Origin: Pokkaliibacter sp046614695
GTDB taxonomy: Bacteria > Pseudomonadota > Gammaproteobacteria > Pseudomonadales > Balneatricaceae
Direction: 5' to 3'
NCBI RefSeq assembly: GCF_046614695.1
Contig: NZ_JBKKHQ010000007.1
Span: forward strand, 186,001-250,000
Length of the DNA: 64,000 nt
Positions 9,584 to 18,074 of this stretch are shown one piece after another. A program made the translations under genes and the position numbers. Positions within the stretch are counted from its first letter, which is position 1. Each line of letters opens with the position of its first letter. The notes beneath the pieces are model-generated. The model did not search any database. It saw only the letters and a list, made by a program, of their open reading frames with translations, and had not been told where the DNA came from.

Positions 9584-9614
9584 AAAAAAGCCGGGAATCT
9601 TCCCGGCTTTTTTA
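9584..9614. terminator. Bidirectional intrinsic terminator
   Basis: AAAAAAGCCGGGAA and TTCCCGGCTTTTTT form a stem around a tiny loop, with an A-run on one side and a T-run on the other. It serves the converging chemoreceptor (+) and TetR (-) genes. Confidence 0.9.
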
Positions 9615-9639
9615 TGTTCAGACTTGGTGTGAGCCCGAT

Positions 9640-10329
9640 TTATTCCGCACTGACCGGCTGGTAGGGCGCGCGCCACATATGAACGACCAGCGGAATCACG
9701 TAGTTGATTAGCTCGTCAAAGTCCCGCGGATTACACAGGCCCTTGGAAATCTGAATGATGCGATACGGCATCGCTGAGGACTGGGTGGAGATACTCAGCA
9801 TGCAGTGGTAGCGCCAGAGCACGTCCTTTTCGGCCATGTCCGGGAATACCTGCCGGAAGGCATCGACAAAGCGCGAATGCTGGGTGTTGAAGTGTCGGCG
9901 TACCTGATCACTGACTCCGCTGTGCTGCTCACCAATGAGCTTGTTGCGTACTTTGACGTAGTTCATCCAGCCCGGATCGGAAGTGCGGGACGGGTCGAAG
10001 TATGGCAAATACAGCGCCATGACCAAGTCTTCCAGCTGAATCTCGGGCTTGGCCAGGGCCTCATCAAGCATGACCAAACGGGCCTGAGTAATGCTTTCTG
10101 CGCGGCGCTCAAGCACGGCGTTCAGCAGGTCTTCCCGGGTGCCGAAATGATAGTGAATGGAGGCGACATTGACGCCTGCCACTGCCATGATCCGCCGCAT
10201 GGAGGCATTCAGCCCCTCGTTGGCGAAGGTGGCTTCGGCCGCATCCAGAATGGAATCGCGGGTTTCGATACCGCGTTTTCGCTGGCGACGACGGACAGTA
10301 CCCTTGGCGTTATCCTGCTGTTCCGACAT
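9640..10329 (-). CDS. TetR/AcrR-family transcriptional regulator
   Basis: The product has 229 residues. After a basic N-terminal tail (RRRQRKRG), residues ~20-70 form the TetR DNA-binding domain: TRDSILDAAEATFANEGLNA, a helix-turn-helix, then the SIHYHFGTREDLL signature. The C-terminal two-thirds is a helical ligand/dimer domain of no recognisable specificity, with a long DPSRTSDPGW segment. Start sites at 10383 (ATG) and 10395 (TTG) are in frame; 10329 is preferred because GGA lies a few bases upstream. Neighbours give no clear target: the chemoreceptor gene converges on it and the LysR gene lies upstream on the same strand. A 12-bp palindrome (AAGCCCGGGCTT, 10486-10497) in its upstream region is a possible operator. 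Confidence 0.9.
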   Translation of the reverse strand: MSEQQDNAKGTVRRRQRKRGIETRDSILDAAEATFANEGLNASMRRIMAVAGVNVASIHYHFGTREDLLNAVLERRAESITQARLVMLDEALAKPEIQLEDLVMALYLPYFDPSRTSDPGWMNYVKVRNKLIGEQHSGVSDQVRRHFNTQHSRFVDAFRQVFPDMAEKDVLWRYHCMLSISTQSSAMPYRIIQISKGLCNPRDFDELINYVIPLVVHMWRAPYQPVSAE

Positions 10330-10555
10330 GGTGATCCGTTTGGCTGATGGAGGATTCAGAGCCTCAGGCTCAGGCGCTGTCATCAAGACAGGCAAGTATC
10401 CTGTCAGCTTTCTCCCTGCATTTCATCTGGTCTTTAGTGGTGTGTTGCTGTGTAAAAGGCCAGAGCACAAGGTGTTAGTGTACCCAAGCCCGGGCTTAAG
10501 TCCCAAGGGCATCCACTCTTTTACCTGAAGACCCTTCACCGTTGTTGGTGATGGC

Positions 10556-11482
10556 TTAGCTGGCTTTTGCCAGTGCCGGCGACCGGCTGCGCCATCCTTC
10601 AGGGACGTGCTGGCGGACAAAATGCACAAAGGTTTGCAGCCGTCGGGACAGGTGACCGTATGGGTAAAGCAGATAAACCCCAAGCTCCGGCCCTTGCCAC
10701 TCTGGCAGACAGGGCACGATGGCATCGGGATGATGCAGGTTGCGTTTCTCCACCAGCCAATGAGGCATCAGGCCGATGCCGCTACCGCGCTGAATGGCAT
10801 CACTTTGCAGAATCTGCCGATCCACCCGAAGACGTGAAGAGGAGCCGGTGACGTGATAACGGCCTTCGACCGGATGAGTCAGTTCAATGCCCTGGGCTGC
10901 GCTACCCAGGAGATCAACCCAGGCATGTCGTGCCAGTTCACAGGGGTGGGTGGGGTGGCCTTGCTGGGCCAGATATTCCGGCTGGCCATACAGCCCTTGA
11001 GTAATGCGCCCAAGCAGCTCGGTTTTCAGTGTGGTTGAGGGCGCATCGCCCAGCCAGATGTGAACCCCGCCCGTGAGTTCCGGGCCGGGGGCTTGTAACT
11101 GGGTGTTCAGCGTCGCCTGTACGCTGGGGTGCTGTTCCAGAAAGTGGGTCACCAATGGGGTGAACCAGGAGCGCAGCAGTGTCTCATGGCAATGCAGTTC
11201 CAGCTCGCCACTGACCTCTTCCTTTAGCTCTTCCAACGCCGCCTGACCATTGGCCGCCAGTGCCAGAATCTCCCGACTGTAGCGATAGAACACCAGCCCG
11301 GCTTCGGTCGGAATCAGGCGGTTGGACTCCCGCCGCAGCAGGTTCTGGTTTAGCTGCTCCTCCAGATTTTTCAACCGGCGACTGAGGGTCGACTTCGGCA
11401 GGTTCAACTCCCGCGCACTGCTGGTGAGGCTGCCGTTACGGATGATGTTGGCAAAGGCTTCCAGTTCTTTCAGGTCGAACAC
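10556..11482 (-). CDS. LysR-family transcriptional regulator, divergent from the siderophore receptor gene
   Basis: The 308-residue protein has an N-terminal winged helix-turn-helix (LEAFANIIRNGSLTSSAREL, then KSTLSRRLKNLEEQL) and a C-terminal effector-binding domain with SDAIQRGSGIGLMP typical of LysR regulators of the CrgA/DsdC-like group. The start is GTG at 11482, chosen because a near-perfect Shine-Dalgarno (AGGAGGGA) lies just upstream, although the frame stays open to 11608. It is divergent from the TonB-dependent receptor gene, with the inverted repeat GTTCC-N7-GGAAC (11496-11512) just upstream of its start, so autoregulation and control of the uptake operon are plausible inferences. 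Confidence 0.92.
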   Translation of the reverse strand: MFDLKELEAFANIIRNGSLTSSARELNLPKSTLSRRLKNLEEQLNQNLLRRESNRLIPTEAGLVFYRYSREILALAANGQAALEELKEEVSGELELHCHETLLRSWFTPLVTHFLEQHPSVQATLNTQLQAPGPELTGGVHIWLGDAPSTTLKTELLGRITQGLYGQPEYLAQQGHPTHPCELARHAWVDLLGSAAQGIELTHPVEGRYHVTGSSSRLRVDRQILQSDAIQRGSGIGLMPHWLVEKRNLHHPDAIVPCLPEWQGPELGVYLLYPYGHLSRRLQTFVHFVRQHVPEGWRSRSPALAKAS

Positions 11483-11495
11483 GATTCCCTCCTGT

Positions 11496-11512
11496 GTTCC
11501 GGAAAATGGAAC
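11496..11512. promoter_or_regulatory. Candidate LysR-type operator
   Basis: GTTCC-GGAAAAT-GGAAC is a perfect 5-bp inverted repeat and includes the T-N11-A pattern of LysR-family boxes. It lies in the shared upstream region of the divergent LysR and receptor genes. Confidence 0.45.
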
Positions 11513-11546
11513 AGGGTGTCCAACTCTATCACCTGCTAAACGCAAA

Positions 11547-11561
11547 TGCGAAATATTATCA
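11547..11561. promoter_or_regulatory. Candidate Fur box
   Basis: TGCGAAATATTATCA matches the 15-bp Fur core TGATAATNATTATCA at 11 of 14 defined positions, with the right half exact. It lies about 90 bp upstream of the receptor start, as expected for an iron-repressed uptake operon. Confidence 0.5.
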
Positions 11562-11651
11562 TTGGCAATCAATGGTAACGCTAACCAGACGACGGCGCGA
11601 AAGCGCATGTGGGCAACAGGCCCGGCAGCGCACTTTGTAATGGAGAAAGCA

Positions 11652-13661
11652 ATGCGTATTCAGACAAGTCGACTACTGGCTTCAGGTTCACTTCAGGTCA
11701 TCGCGGGCCTGGGGCTGGGACTGATGTCAGGAGCGGGAATGGCAGAAGAAAGCACCCTTGAGGACAGCTTCTTAGAAGACAGTCTTACGCTCGATACCCT
11801 GGTGATCACCGCTTCGGGTTACGAGCAGGAAGAGACGGATGCCCCCGCTTCGATTAGCGTGATTAGCAGCGAAGATCTGGAAAACCATTCCTACACCGAC
11901 CTGACCGATGCCCTGCGTGATGTTCCTGGTCTTGTGGTGACGGGCGGTGGCGGTGGTGATAACGGGGTGGATATCAGCCTTCGCGGGATGTCCTCCAGCT
12001 ACACCCTGTTGCTGGTTGATGGCAAACGTGTCGCCAGCCGTGAAACCCGGCCTAACGGCAGCGCCGGTTTTGAAACGGATTGGCTGCCGCCACTGGATGC
12101 CATTGAGCGTATCGAGGTGGTGCGCGGGCCGATGTCGACGCTGTATGGCTCTGATGCCATGGGTGGGGTGATCAATGTCATCACCAAGAAAGTGCAGAAC
12201 GAATGGCACGGCAATATTCAGCAGGAAATCACCCTGCAGCAGCACAGCAGGTTTGGTAACGAGCGCCAGACGTCTTTCAATCTGTCCGGTCCCATCATCG
12301 AGGATAAGCTGGGCTTGCAATTGTATGGCCGTTACTTTAACCGTTCCGAAGATAACGTGCTGAACGGTCAGGAAGATAAGGCACTGCAAAACATTAACGG
12401 CAAGCTCAGCTTCACGCCCAATGAGAATAACGACTTCGTGTTTGAGGCAGGCGCGACCAGCCAGGAGCGTGAAGGCAACATGGGCAAGTCGCTGGCGGAA
12501 ACCGGCTGTCGCGGCGGCTGTACCGACTCCGATGACAAGCATTACGAGCGCCACTTTGCGGTATCCCATACCGGGCGCTGGGATATCGGCACCACCGATA
12601 CTCACCTGCAGCGAGAGATCGCCAAGAACAAAACCCGCCAGATTGAGATCACCAACACCACGGGCAAGTCGACTCTGGCGATGCCGCTGGGTGATCACAT
12701 GCTCAATCTGGGGGCCAGCTTCGAGAAAGAAGAGCTGGAGGACAGCACGACCAATACCCTTTCAGACCGTACTCAGGTCGATAACACCAGTTGGGCACTG
12801 TTTGCCGAGGATGAGTGGTGGCTGCGTGAGAACTTCAGCCTGACCGGCGGCGCTCGTCTGGATAAGGATGAAAACTACGGTAACCACGTCAGCCCGCGTC
12901 TTTACGGGGTCTGGCACATGACTGATCGCTGGACGCTGAAAGGTGGTGCGGCGGTGGGTTTCCGTTCACCGAGCCTGCGTGAAGTGACTTCTGACTGGGG
13001 GCAGACCAGCCGTGGCGGTGATATCTACGGCAACCCGGATCTGAAGCCGGAGACCTCCCTGAGCAAGGAAATCAGCCTGCATTACAACGGCGATAACGGC
13101 TGGGCCGGCTCCCTGACGCTCTTCCACAATGACTTTGAAGACAAGATCACCCGTGTGGAATGCCCAGCGTCGATCTGTACTGGCGGCGCCAACAGCTATG
13201 GCAGCAACCCGACTTACCGCGTCAACGTGGATGAAGCCATCACCCGTGGGGTTGAAGCCAGCCTTGAGGGAGAGCTGACGCCCACGCTGGACTTTACCGC
13301 CAGCTACACCTTCACCGATTCCGAGCAGCTGAGCGGCGAGTACAAAGGCCAGCCCCTGACCCAGTTACCACGTCATCTGCTGTCGGTTGGTCTGGATTGG
13401 CAGGCAACGGATGACCTCAAGCCCTGGCTGCGTGTGACCTATCGCGGCAAGGAGAGTGAACCGACGACCACGCCTTCTTCCAGCACATTGGTCGCACCTT
13501 CCAGCACGCTGGTGGATGCCGGTCTGGGCTACCAGCTGACGGACAGCACCACGCTGAAAGCCGGTATCTACAACCTGCTGGATGAAGATATCAATTATGA
13601 CGAATACGGCTATGTGGCCGATGGGCGTCGCCTTTGGCTTGGGCTGAACTGGTCATTCTAA
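11652..13661 (+). CDS. TonB-dependent siderophore receptor (CirA/FepA type)
   Basis: The 669-residue outer-membrane receptor should import a ferric siderophore with energy from TonB. Residues 1-~33 are a signal peptide (hydrophobic core, then GMAEE). A plug domain follows (SEDLENHSYTDLTDALRDVP, ISLRGM, then RIEVVRGPMSTLYGSDAMGG), and the remaining ~500 residues form the beta-barrel, ending in the aromatic C-terminus LNWSF. The barrel has GNPDLKPETS, common to CirA/FepA/IroN-like receptors. The ATG at 11652 is preferred over upstream in-frame starts because GGAG lies 6 bp upstream and a proper signal peptide follows. It is the first gene of the uptake operon. The ligand cannot be assigned; catecholate siderophores are the common choice for this subgroup. 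Confidence 0.92.
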   Translation: MRIQTSRLLASGSLQVIAGLGLGLMSGAGMAEESTLEDSFLEDSLTLDTLVITASGYEQEETDAPASISVISSEDLENHSYTDLTDALRDVPGLVVTGGGGGDNGVDISLRGMSSSYTLLLVDGKRVASRETRPNGSAGFETDWLPPLDAIERIEVVRGPMSTLYGSDAMGGVINVITKKVQNEWHGNIQQEITLQQHSRFGNERQTSFNLSGPIIEDKLGLQLYGRYFNRSEDNVLNGQEDKALQNINGKLSFTPNENNDFVFEAGATSQEREGNMGKSLAETGCRGGCTDSDDKHYERHFAVSHTGRWDIGTTDTHLQREIAKNKTRQIEITNTTGKSTLAMPLGDHMLNLGASFEKEELEDSTTNTLSDRTQVDNTSWALFAEDEWWLRENFSLTGGARLDKDENYGNHVSPRLYGVWHMTDRWTLKGGAAVGFRSPSLREVTSDWGQTSRGGDIYGNPDLKPETSLSKEISLHYNGDNGWAGSLTLFHNDFEDKITRVECPASICTGGANSYGSNPTYRVNVDEAITRGVEASLEGELTPTLDFTASYTFTDSEQLSGEYKGQPLTQLPRHLLSVGLDWQATDDLKPWLRVTYRGKESEPTTTPSSSTLVAPSSTLVDAGLGYQLTDSTTLKAGIYNLLDEDINYDEYGYVADGRRLWLGLNWSF

Positions 13662-13725
13662 AAGGCAGGGCGCGCTGACTCACCGCGCACGCCAACCGAT
13701 GGATTTAACCTTTAACAGGCAGAAT

Positions 13726-14709
13726 ATGATGAATACACCAACTCGCTCGATGCTCGCTCAACCCGTCCTCAGGAAGCTGCTGCCCTGGATTGGCGGTGCC
13801 ATGATGGCGCTGTCTCTGGGTGTGCAGGCCGCCACCCATGAAGTGGCCACCAAGTACGGCACCCTCAGGATTGAAGGTGAGCCCAGCCGCGTCGTTACTC
13901 TCTATGAAGGCGCGCTGGATACCGCGACTGCGCTGGGTGTGAAGGCCGTCGGTGCCGTAGCGACACGCGGTGGGGATTCCGTCGCCAGCTATATCGCGTC
14001 GCAGGTACCGGATATCAGCATTGTCGGTACAGCTCGTGAAACCAATATTGAGGCGGTGGCAGCGCTGAAGCCGGATCTGATTCTGGCGCCGGTGACCCTG
14101 AGCAAGGAGCAATACCAGCTGCTTTCTTCTATCGCTCCCACGGTGGTGCCGGATGTACAGCGTTTCGCCAAAGAGGGCTGGAAGGCTGAAGCACGGGTAT
14201 TTGCGCAGGCGATGGGACGCGAGGCCGAACTGGATTCCCGCCTGAAGACGCTGGATCAGGAGGTTGCCGCCGTTAAGGCGCAGTTCACTCAGGAATTCAC
14301 GGATGATGAGCGCAAAACGACGCTGATTCGCTGGATGCCTCAGGGTGCCATGGTGATGGGATCGCAACTGTTCTCTTCCAGCCTGCTGGAGCAAATGGGC
14401 TTTGCAGTGTCTGATGCAGGTCTGGTGAAGGAAGGCCGCCCGCACAGCTCCAGCCTGAGTCAGGAAAAACTCTCCATGATCGACGGCGACTGGCTGTTCC
14501 TGGCGACCCTGAATAAGGAGGGCCGCGATGCGCTGGCTACCGCTGAAAAATCTCCGGCCTTTGCCCGCCTGAATGTCGTCAAGGAGGACCGTGTTATCCC
14601 GGTGGATGGTCAGATCTGGACCAGCGCTACCGGTCCGCTGGCTGCTGAGCAAATCGTGGATACGGTGCGCAAGGCGATCACCAAGAAAGCTCAGGAAAGC
14701 GCTTCGTGA
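13726..14709 (+). CDS. Periplasmic ferric-siderophore binding protein
   Basis: The 327-residue protein has a signal peptide of about 36 residues (long hydrophobic stretch ending VQAAT) and a class III (FecB/FepB-like) binding fold: RVVTLYEGALDTATALG near the start of the first lobe, then IEAVAALKPDLIL and the second lobe ending in VIPVDGQIWTSATGP. It should carry the ferric siderophore to the permease pair encoded next. The ATG at 13726 has an AGG 6 bp upstream; an upstream in-frame ATG at 13699 lacks one. Its stop codon overlaps the GTG start of the first permease (GTGA), showing translational coupling. Confidence 0.9.
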   Translation: MMNTPTRSMLAQPVLRKLLPWIGGAMMALSLGVQAATHEVATKYGTLRIEGEPSRVVTLYEGALDTATALGVKAVGAVATRGGDSVASYIASQVPDISIVGTARETNIEAVAALKPDLILAPVTLSKEQYQLLSSIAPTVVPDVQRFAKEGWKAEARVFAQAMGREAELDSRLKTLDQEVAAVKAQFTQEFTDDERKTTLIRWMPQGAMVMGSQLFSSSLLEQMGFAVSDAGLVKEGRPHSSSLSQEKLSMIDGDWLFLATLNKEGRDALATAEKSPAFARLNVVKEDRVIPVDGQIWTSATGPLAAEQIVDTVRKAITKKAQESAS

Positions 14710-15728
14710 GTCAGGCTGTCGCCTCGATTCCCCGTGCTTTTTCCCCACTGCTCCCGGCGCTACTCGCGTCGGGGGCTTTGCTGTTTCTGGTGCTGCTTGC
14801 CAGTCTGCTGTGGGGCGCCGGAGATATCAGCCCCAGCGATGCGGTCAGTGCACTTTTCGGAAAAGGTTCAAGTGACGCGCACTTCGTGGTGTTCGAGCTG
14901 CGTGGGCCGCGAACTTTACTGGGGCTGCTGGTCGGGATGGCGTTGGGATGTGCCGGTGCCCTCATGCAAACGCTGGCCCGTAACCCGCTTGCGGAGCCCG
15001 GTCTGCTGGGGATCAGCGCCGGTAGCAGCTTTGCTGTGGCGGTTGCCATGTTGCTGGGCGCCAGTGCGGCCACGCTGAATGTTGGTTTTGCTCAGACAGG
15101 AGCGCTCCTTGGCTGCCTGCTGGTGTTAGCGACGGCGCGAATTCAGGGCGTGGGCAATGATCCTGTGCGGCTGGTGCTGGCGGGAGCCACGTTTAGCAGT
15201 CTGCTGATGGCACTCACGTCTTTGCTTCTTATGTTTGATGAGCGAACCGCTGATGAGATCCGCTTCTGGGTCATCGGCAGTGTCGCAGGGCGTGATCTGG
15301 CCGCCTTACGCTGGATTCTACCCTCGCTGGTGCTCGCCGCCGGTTTAACCCTGTGGATTGCAAGGCCGCTGGCCGCATTGGCGCTGGGCGAGCGAGTGGC
15401 GCAAGGGCTGGGTCATCATCCCGGGCTGGTGCGTCTTGTCACCGTTATTATCGTGGCGTTGCTGGTCGGCTCTGCGACGGCGGCGGCAGGCCCGGTGATG
15501 TTTATCGGTCTGGTCGTTCCTTTTGTGGCGCGTTCCATCGGTGGGCCCGATATTCGGCATCAACTACTTCTTTGTCTGCTCATTGGCCCGACGCTACTGA
15601 TTACTGCCGATATTCTCTGCCGCTTGATTGCTGCTCCGGCGGAAATGCCATTGGGGGTCATCACTGCTGCAGTAGGGGCGCCTGTACTGCTGCTGATCGT
15701 CCGGCGTAAACGCATGCCGAGTCTTTAG
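14706..15728 (+). CDS. FecCD-family iron-siderophore ABC permease 1
   Basis: The 340-residue integral membrane protein has about nine to ten hydrophobic helices. FecCD motifs are clear: ELRGPRTLLGLLVGMALGCAGALMQ, LARNPLAEPGLLGISAGS, and near the C-terminus GPVMFIGLVVPFVAR with the EMPLGVITAAVGAP end. It pairs with the next permease to form the inner-membrane channel of the siderophore ABC importer. The start is GTG, overlapping the binding-protein stop codon. The operon order is receptor, binding protein, permease, permease, ATPase. Confidence 0.92.
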   Translation: MSQAVASIPRAFSPLLPALLASGALLFLVLLASLLWGAGDISPSDAVSALFGKGSSDAHFVVFELRGPRTLLGLLVGMALGCAGALMQTLARNPLAEPGLLGISAGSSFAVAVAMLLGASAATLNVGFAQTGALLGCLLVLATARIQGVGNDPVRLVLAGATFSSLLMALTSLLLMFDERTADEIRFWVIGSVAGRDLAALRWILPSLVLAAGLTLWIARPLAALALGERVAQGLGHHPGLVRLVTVIIVALLVGSATAAAGPVMFIGLVVPFVARSIGGPDIRHQLLLCLLIGPTLLITADILCRLIAAPAEMPLGVITAAVGAPVLLLIVRRKRMPSL

Positions 15729-15736
15729 GAGGGGTT

Positions 15737-16852
15737 ATGGCGCTTATTCATCAGCCCGTTAGGGCATCGGCTGTAACCACTAATGCTTTGCACGGTCAGG
15801 TGTTCAGTACCGCCTATGTGCCAAAAGGATACTGGTGCCTAAAGTGGGGGCAACGCAGTGTGCTCATTCACCAGCGCCCGGTAGTGGTGAATCTCTGCCT
15901 GATCCTGCTGCTTCTGGGTGTGATGACTCTGGCACTGGGTTTGGGAAGCATGGCGCTGTCGCCTGTGGAGGTCTGGCGTGCCTTGCTCGGCGAGGGCAGT
16001 GCGCTACAGCAACTGGTGGTCAGAGAGCTGCGGTTGATGCGTGTGCTGGCGGCGGTAGCCACCGGCGCTGCTTTTGCGGTTTCAGGTTGCCTGATGCAGG
16101 CGCTGGCGCGAAACCGGCTGGCGACTCCGGGCATTATTGGGATCGACAATGCCGCGACAGCTTTCGCGGTGGCGTCAGTGGTTAACCTCTCAGTCAGTGT
16201 CGCACCGCCGGCGATGGCGCTGGCAGGCGCGATGACTGCGACGGCGCTGGCATTTGGTTTGGGCGGTGCCACGGGCACGCGCGGCTATCGTTTTATTATC
16301 GCGGGCGTGGCGATTGGTGCGCTGTCGGGGGCGGTGACTCAGCTGATGCTGAGCGAAGTCTCGATTGATGTGGCGAATGCGGCCTTTCCCTGGACGGTTG
16401 GTAGCCTGAGTGCTCGCAGCCCGGAAGCGCTGGCGGTTTTGTCGCTTGGCCTGATCCCCGGCGTGATCATTGCCTGTCGTCTGGCGCGTGCCCTTAACCT
16501 TCTGCAGCTCAGCGAAAGTGTCAGTATCAGCCTGGGAATTAGGGTACCGCAGGTTCGCTTTGTTGCCTTGTTGCTCTCAGTGATGCTGACGGCGCTGGCG
16601 GTGGCTGTTGCTGGTCCCGTTGGGCTGGTGGCCTTGCTTGGGCCGGAAATTGCCCGTGTTCTCTGCAGGCACCGGGGCATTCCTGTGATCACCTCCGCCT
16701 GTTGCGGTGCGCTTCTTATGCTGGCGGCAGATCTTCTCGGTCGGCTGATGCTGGCCCCGCTGGAAATCCCGGTGGGTATTGTCACCGCCATTGCCGGCAG
16801 CCCGTATCTTCTGTGGATGCTGCTTAACCCTGCTTATCGGACTCAGCCATGA
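15737..16852 (+). CDS. FecCD-family iron-siderophore ABC permease 2
   Basis: The product has 371 residues with the FecCD motifs LRLMRVLAAVATGAAFAVSG, CLMQALARNRLATPGIIG and GPVGLVALLGPEIAR, and ends in LEIPVGIVTAIAGSPYLLWM. It is longer than permease 1 because of an N-terminal tail of about 45 residues before the first helix; a strong AGGAGGGG Shine-Dalgarno 5' of the ATG supports the long form. It should form the heterodimeric channel with the preceding product. The last bases overlap the ATPase start (ATGA). Confidence 0.92.
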   Translation: MALIHQPVRASAVTTNALHGQVFSTAYVPKGYWCLKWGQRSVLIHQRPVVVNLCLILLLLGVMTLALGLGSMALSPVEVWRALLGEGSALQQLVVRELRLMRVLAAVATGAAFAVSGCLMQALARNRLATPGIIGIDNAATAFAVASVVNLSVSVAPPAMALAGAMTATALAFGLGGATGTRGYRFIIAGVAIGALSGAVTQLMLSEVSIDVANAAFPWTVGSLSARSPEALAVLSLGLIPGVIIACRLARALNLLQLSESVSISLGIRVPQVRFVALLLSVMLTALAVAVAGPVGLVALLGPEIARVLCRHRGIPVITSACCGALLMLAADLLGRLMLAPLEIPVGIVTAIAGSPYLLWMLLNPAYRTQP

Positions 16853-17748
16853 CGCTTGTATCAACCGTCTCTTCATCTCCTGTTGCTTCTGCGGAGGCTG
16901 CCTCTGGACATGAGCACGCTTCGCACTATTCACGCAGTCTGCATGCCACGCCTGCGCGCGCGACCCTGGAGGCTCGACAGCTGCGGGTAAAACAGGGTGA
17001 CCAGTTGGTCATCCCGGAGCTTGATCTGCAATTGGCATCGGGCAAAGTCAGCGCCATTGTTGGTCCAAATGGCTGTGGTAAGTCCACACTGCTGAATACG
17101 CTGGCAAGAGTGCTCTCGCCTGAAAAGGGCCAGGTCATTCTGGAGGGTAAAGCGCTGGCAAAATTCAAGGTGCGGGAGATTGCCAGAAGGATGGCACTAT
17201 TGCCGCAGGAAACCACGGCGCCAGAGGGAATGAGCATTGAGGATCTGGTGCGCTTTGGCAGGCAGCCGCACCAAAGCTGGTTACAACAGTGGAGCGAGGA
17301 AGATGCACTGGCAGTGCAGGAAGCTATTGCGGCAGCGAGTCTGACCGGCATGGAGCAACGCTTGCTTGAGGAGTTATCCGGCGGGCAGCGCCAGCGTGCC
17401 TGGATTGCCATGGCGATTGCCCAGCAAACACCGTTGTTACTCCTTGATGAGCCGACCTCGGCGCTGGATCTTGGCCATCAGATAGAAGTCTTTGAGTTGA
17501 TACGGCACCTTGCCGAACAAGGCAAAACCGTGGCTATGGTGGTACATGATCTGCAAAGCGCCTGTCGCTATGCCGATGAGCTGATCGCCATGAAGGCCGG
17601 GCGCATTATTGCTCAGGGAAGTCCTGCACAAGTGCTGACACCTGCACTGGTACGTGAACTCTACGAGGTGGAATGCCAGATTATTCATGACCCCCACAGC
17701 GGAGCTCCATTGATCGTTAACGCCCGCCGTTGCGGGGCTGAAGGCTAA
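16849..17748 (+). CDS. Iron-siderophore ABC transporter ATP-binding protein
   Basis: This 299-residue cytoplasmic ATPase of the siderophore importer has Walker A GPNGCGKST near residue 72, signature LSGGQRQR near residue 177, and Walker B LLLLDEPTSALDLGHQIEV, with the D-loop pattern of FecE/FepC-type subunits. An N-terminal tail of about 40 residues rich in Ser, Ala and His precedes the ABC domain and is unusual for the family. A second internal start would remove it, but the ATGA overlap with the upstream permease supports the annotated start. It is the last gene of the operon. Confidence 0.93.
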   Translation: MTLVSTVSSSPVASAEAASGHEHASHYSRSLHATPARATLEARQLRVKQGDQLVIPELDLQLASGKVSAIVGPNGCGKSTLLNTLARVLSPEKGQVILEGKALAKFKVREIARRMALLPQETTAPEGMSIEDLVRFGRQPHQSWLQQWSEEDALAVQEAIAAASLTGMEQRLLEELSGGQRQRAWIAMAIAQQTPLLLLDEPTSALDLGHQIEVFELIRHLAEQGKTVAMVVHDLQSACRYADELIAMKAGRIIAQGSPAQVLTPALVRELYEVECQIIHDPHSGAPLIVNARRCGAEG

Positions 17749-17797
17749 TCTGATCTTTCGGACACCGGGATTTTTTTTAATAAATTCAAAGAATTAG

Positions 17798-17826
17798 TTT
17801 GCATTCCTCCGGAAGATGCGTATTAT
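17798..17826 (+). promoter_or_regulatory. Promoter of the initiator tRNA gene
   Basis: A TTTGCA -35 element and a TATTAT -10 element are separated by 17 bp. The -10 ends 13 bp before the mature tRNA 5' end. Confidence 0.65.
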
Positions 17827-17839
17827 GCACACCCACAGA

Positions 17840-17916
<77 letters not shown>

Positions 17917-17925
17917 AATTTAAAG

Positions 17926-17957
17926 AAAGCGCTAACCGAAAGGTTGGCGCTTTTTTT
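17926..17957 (+). terminator. Terminator of the initiator tRNA gene
   Basis: AAAGCGCTAACC and GGTTGGCGCTTT form a stem (with one G-T pair) around a GAAA loop, followed by a T-run. Confidence 0.9.
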
Positions 17958-18074
17958 ATGCCTATATACTGCCTCTCCTGTTGGCCTTCATCCTTTTTGC
18001 ATCTTTTCTCACTTGTCGCACGCCTGTGCCTTGCCCAAGAAGAAAACAGAACTTGGTGAAAAAGGATGTTCCCC

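Noticed and set aside
11772..12698. Long open frame (about 308 codons) on the strand opposite the TonB-dependent receptor
   Set aside because: It lies wholly within a clear receptor gene, has no Shine-Dalgarno and reads as a low-complexity shadow. The same holds for antisense frames opposite the binding protein (13705-14748), mtlD (39141-40073), mtlE (44378-45352) and the first chemoreceptor (8618-9445).
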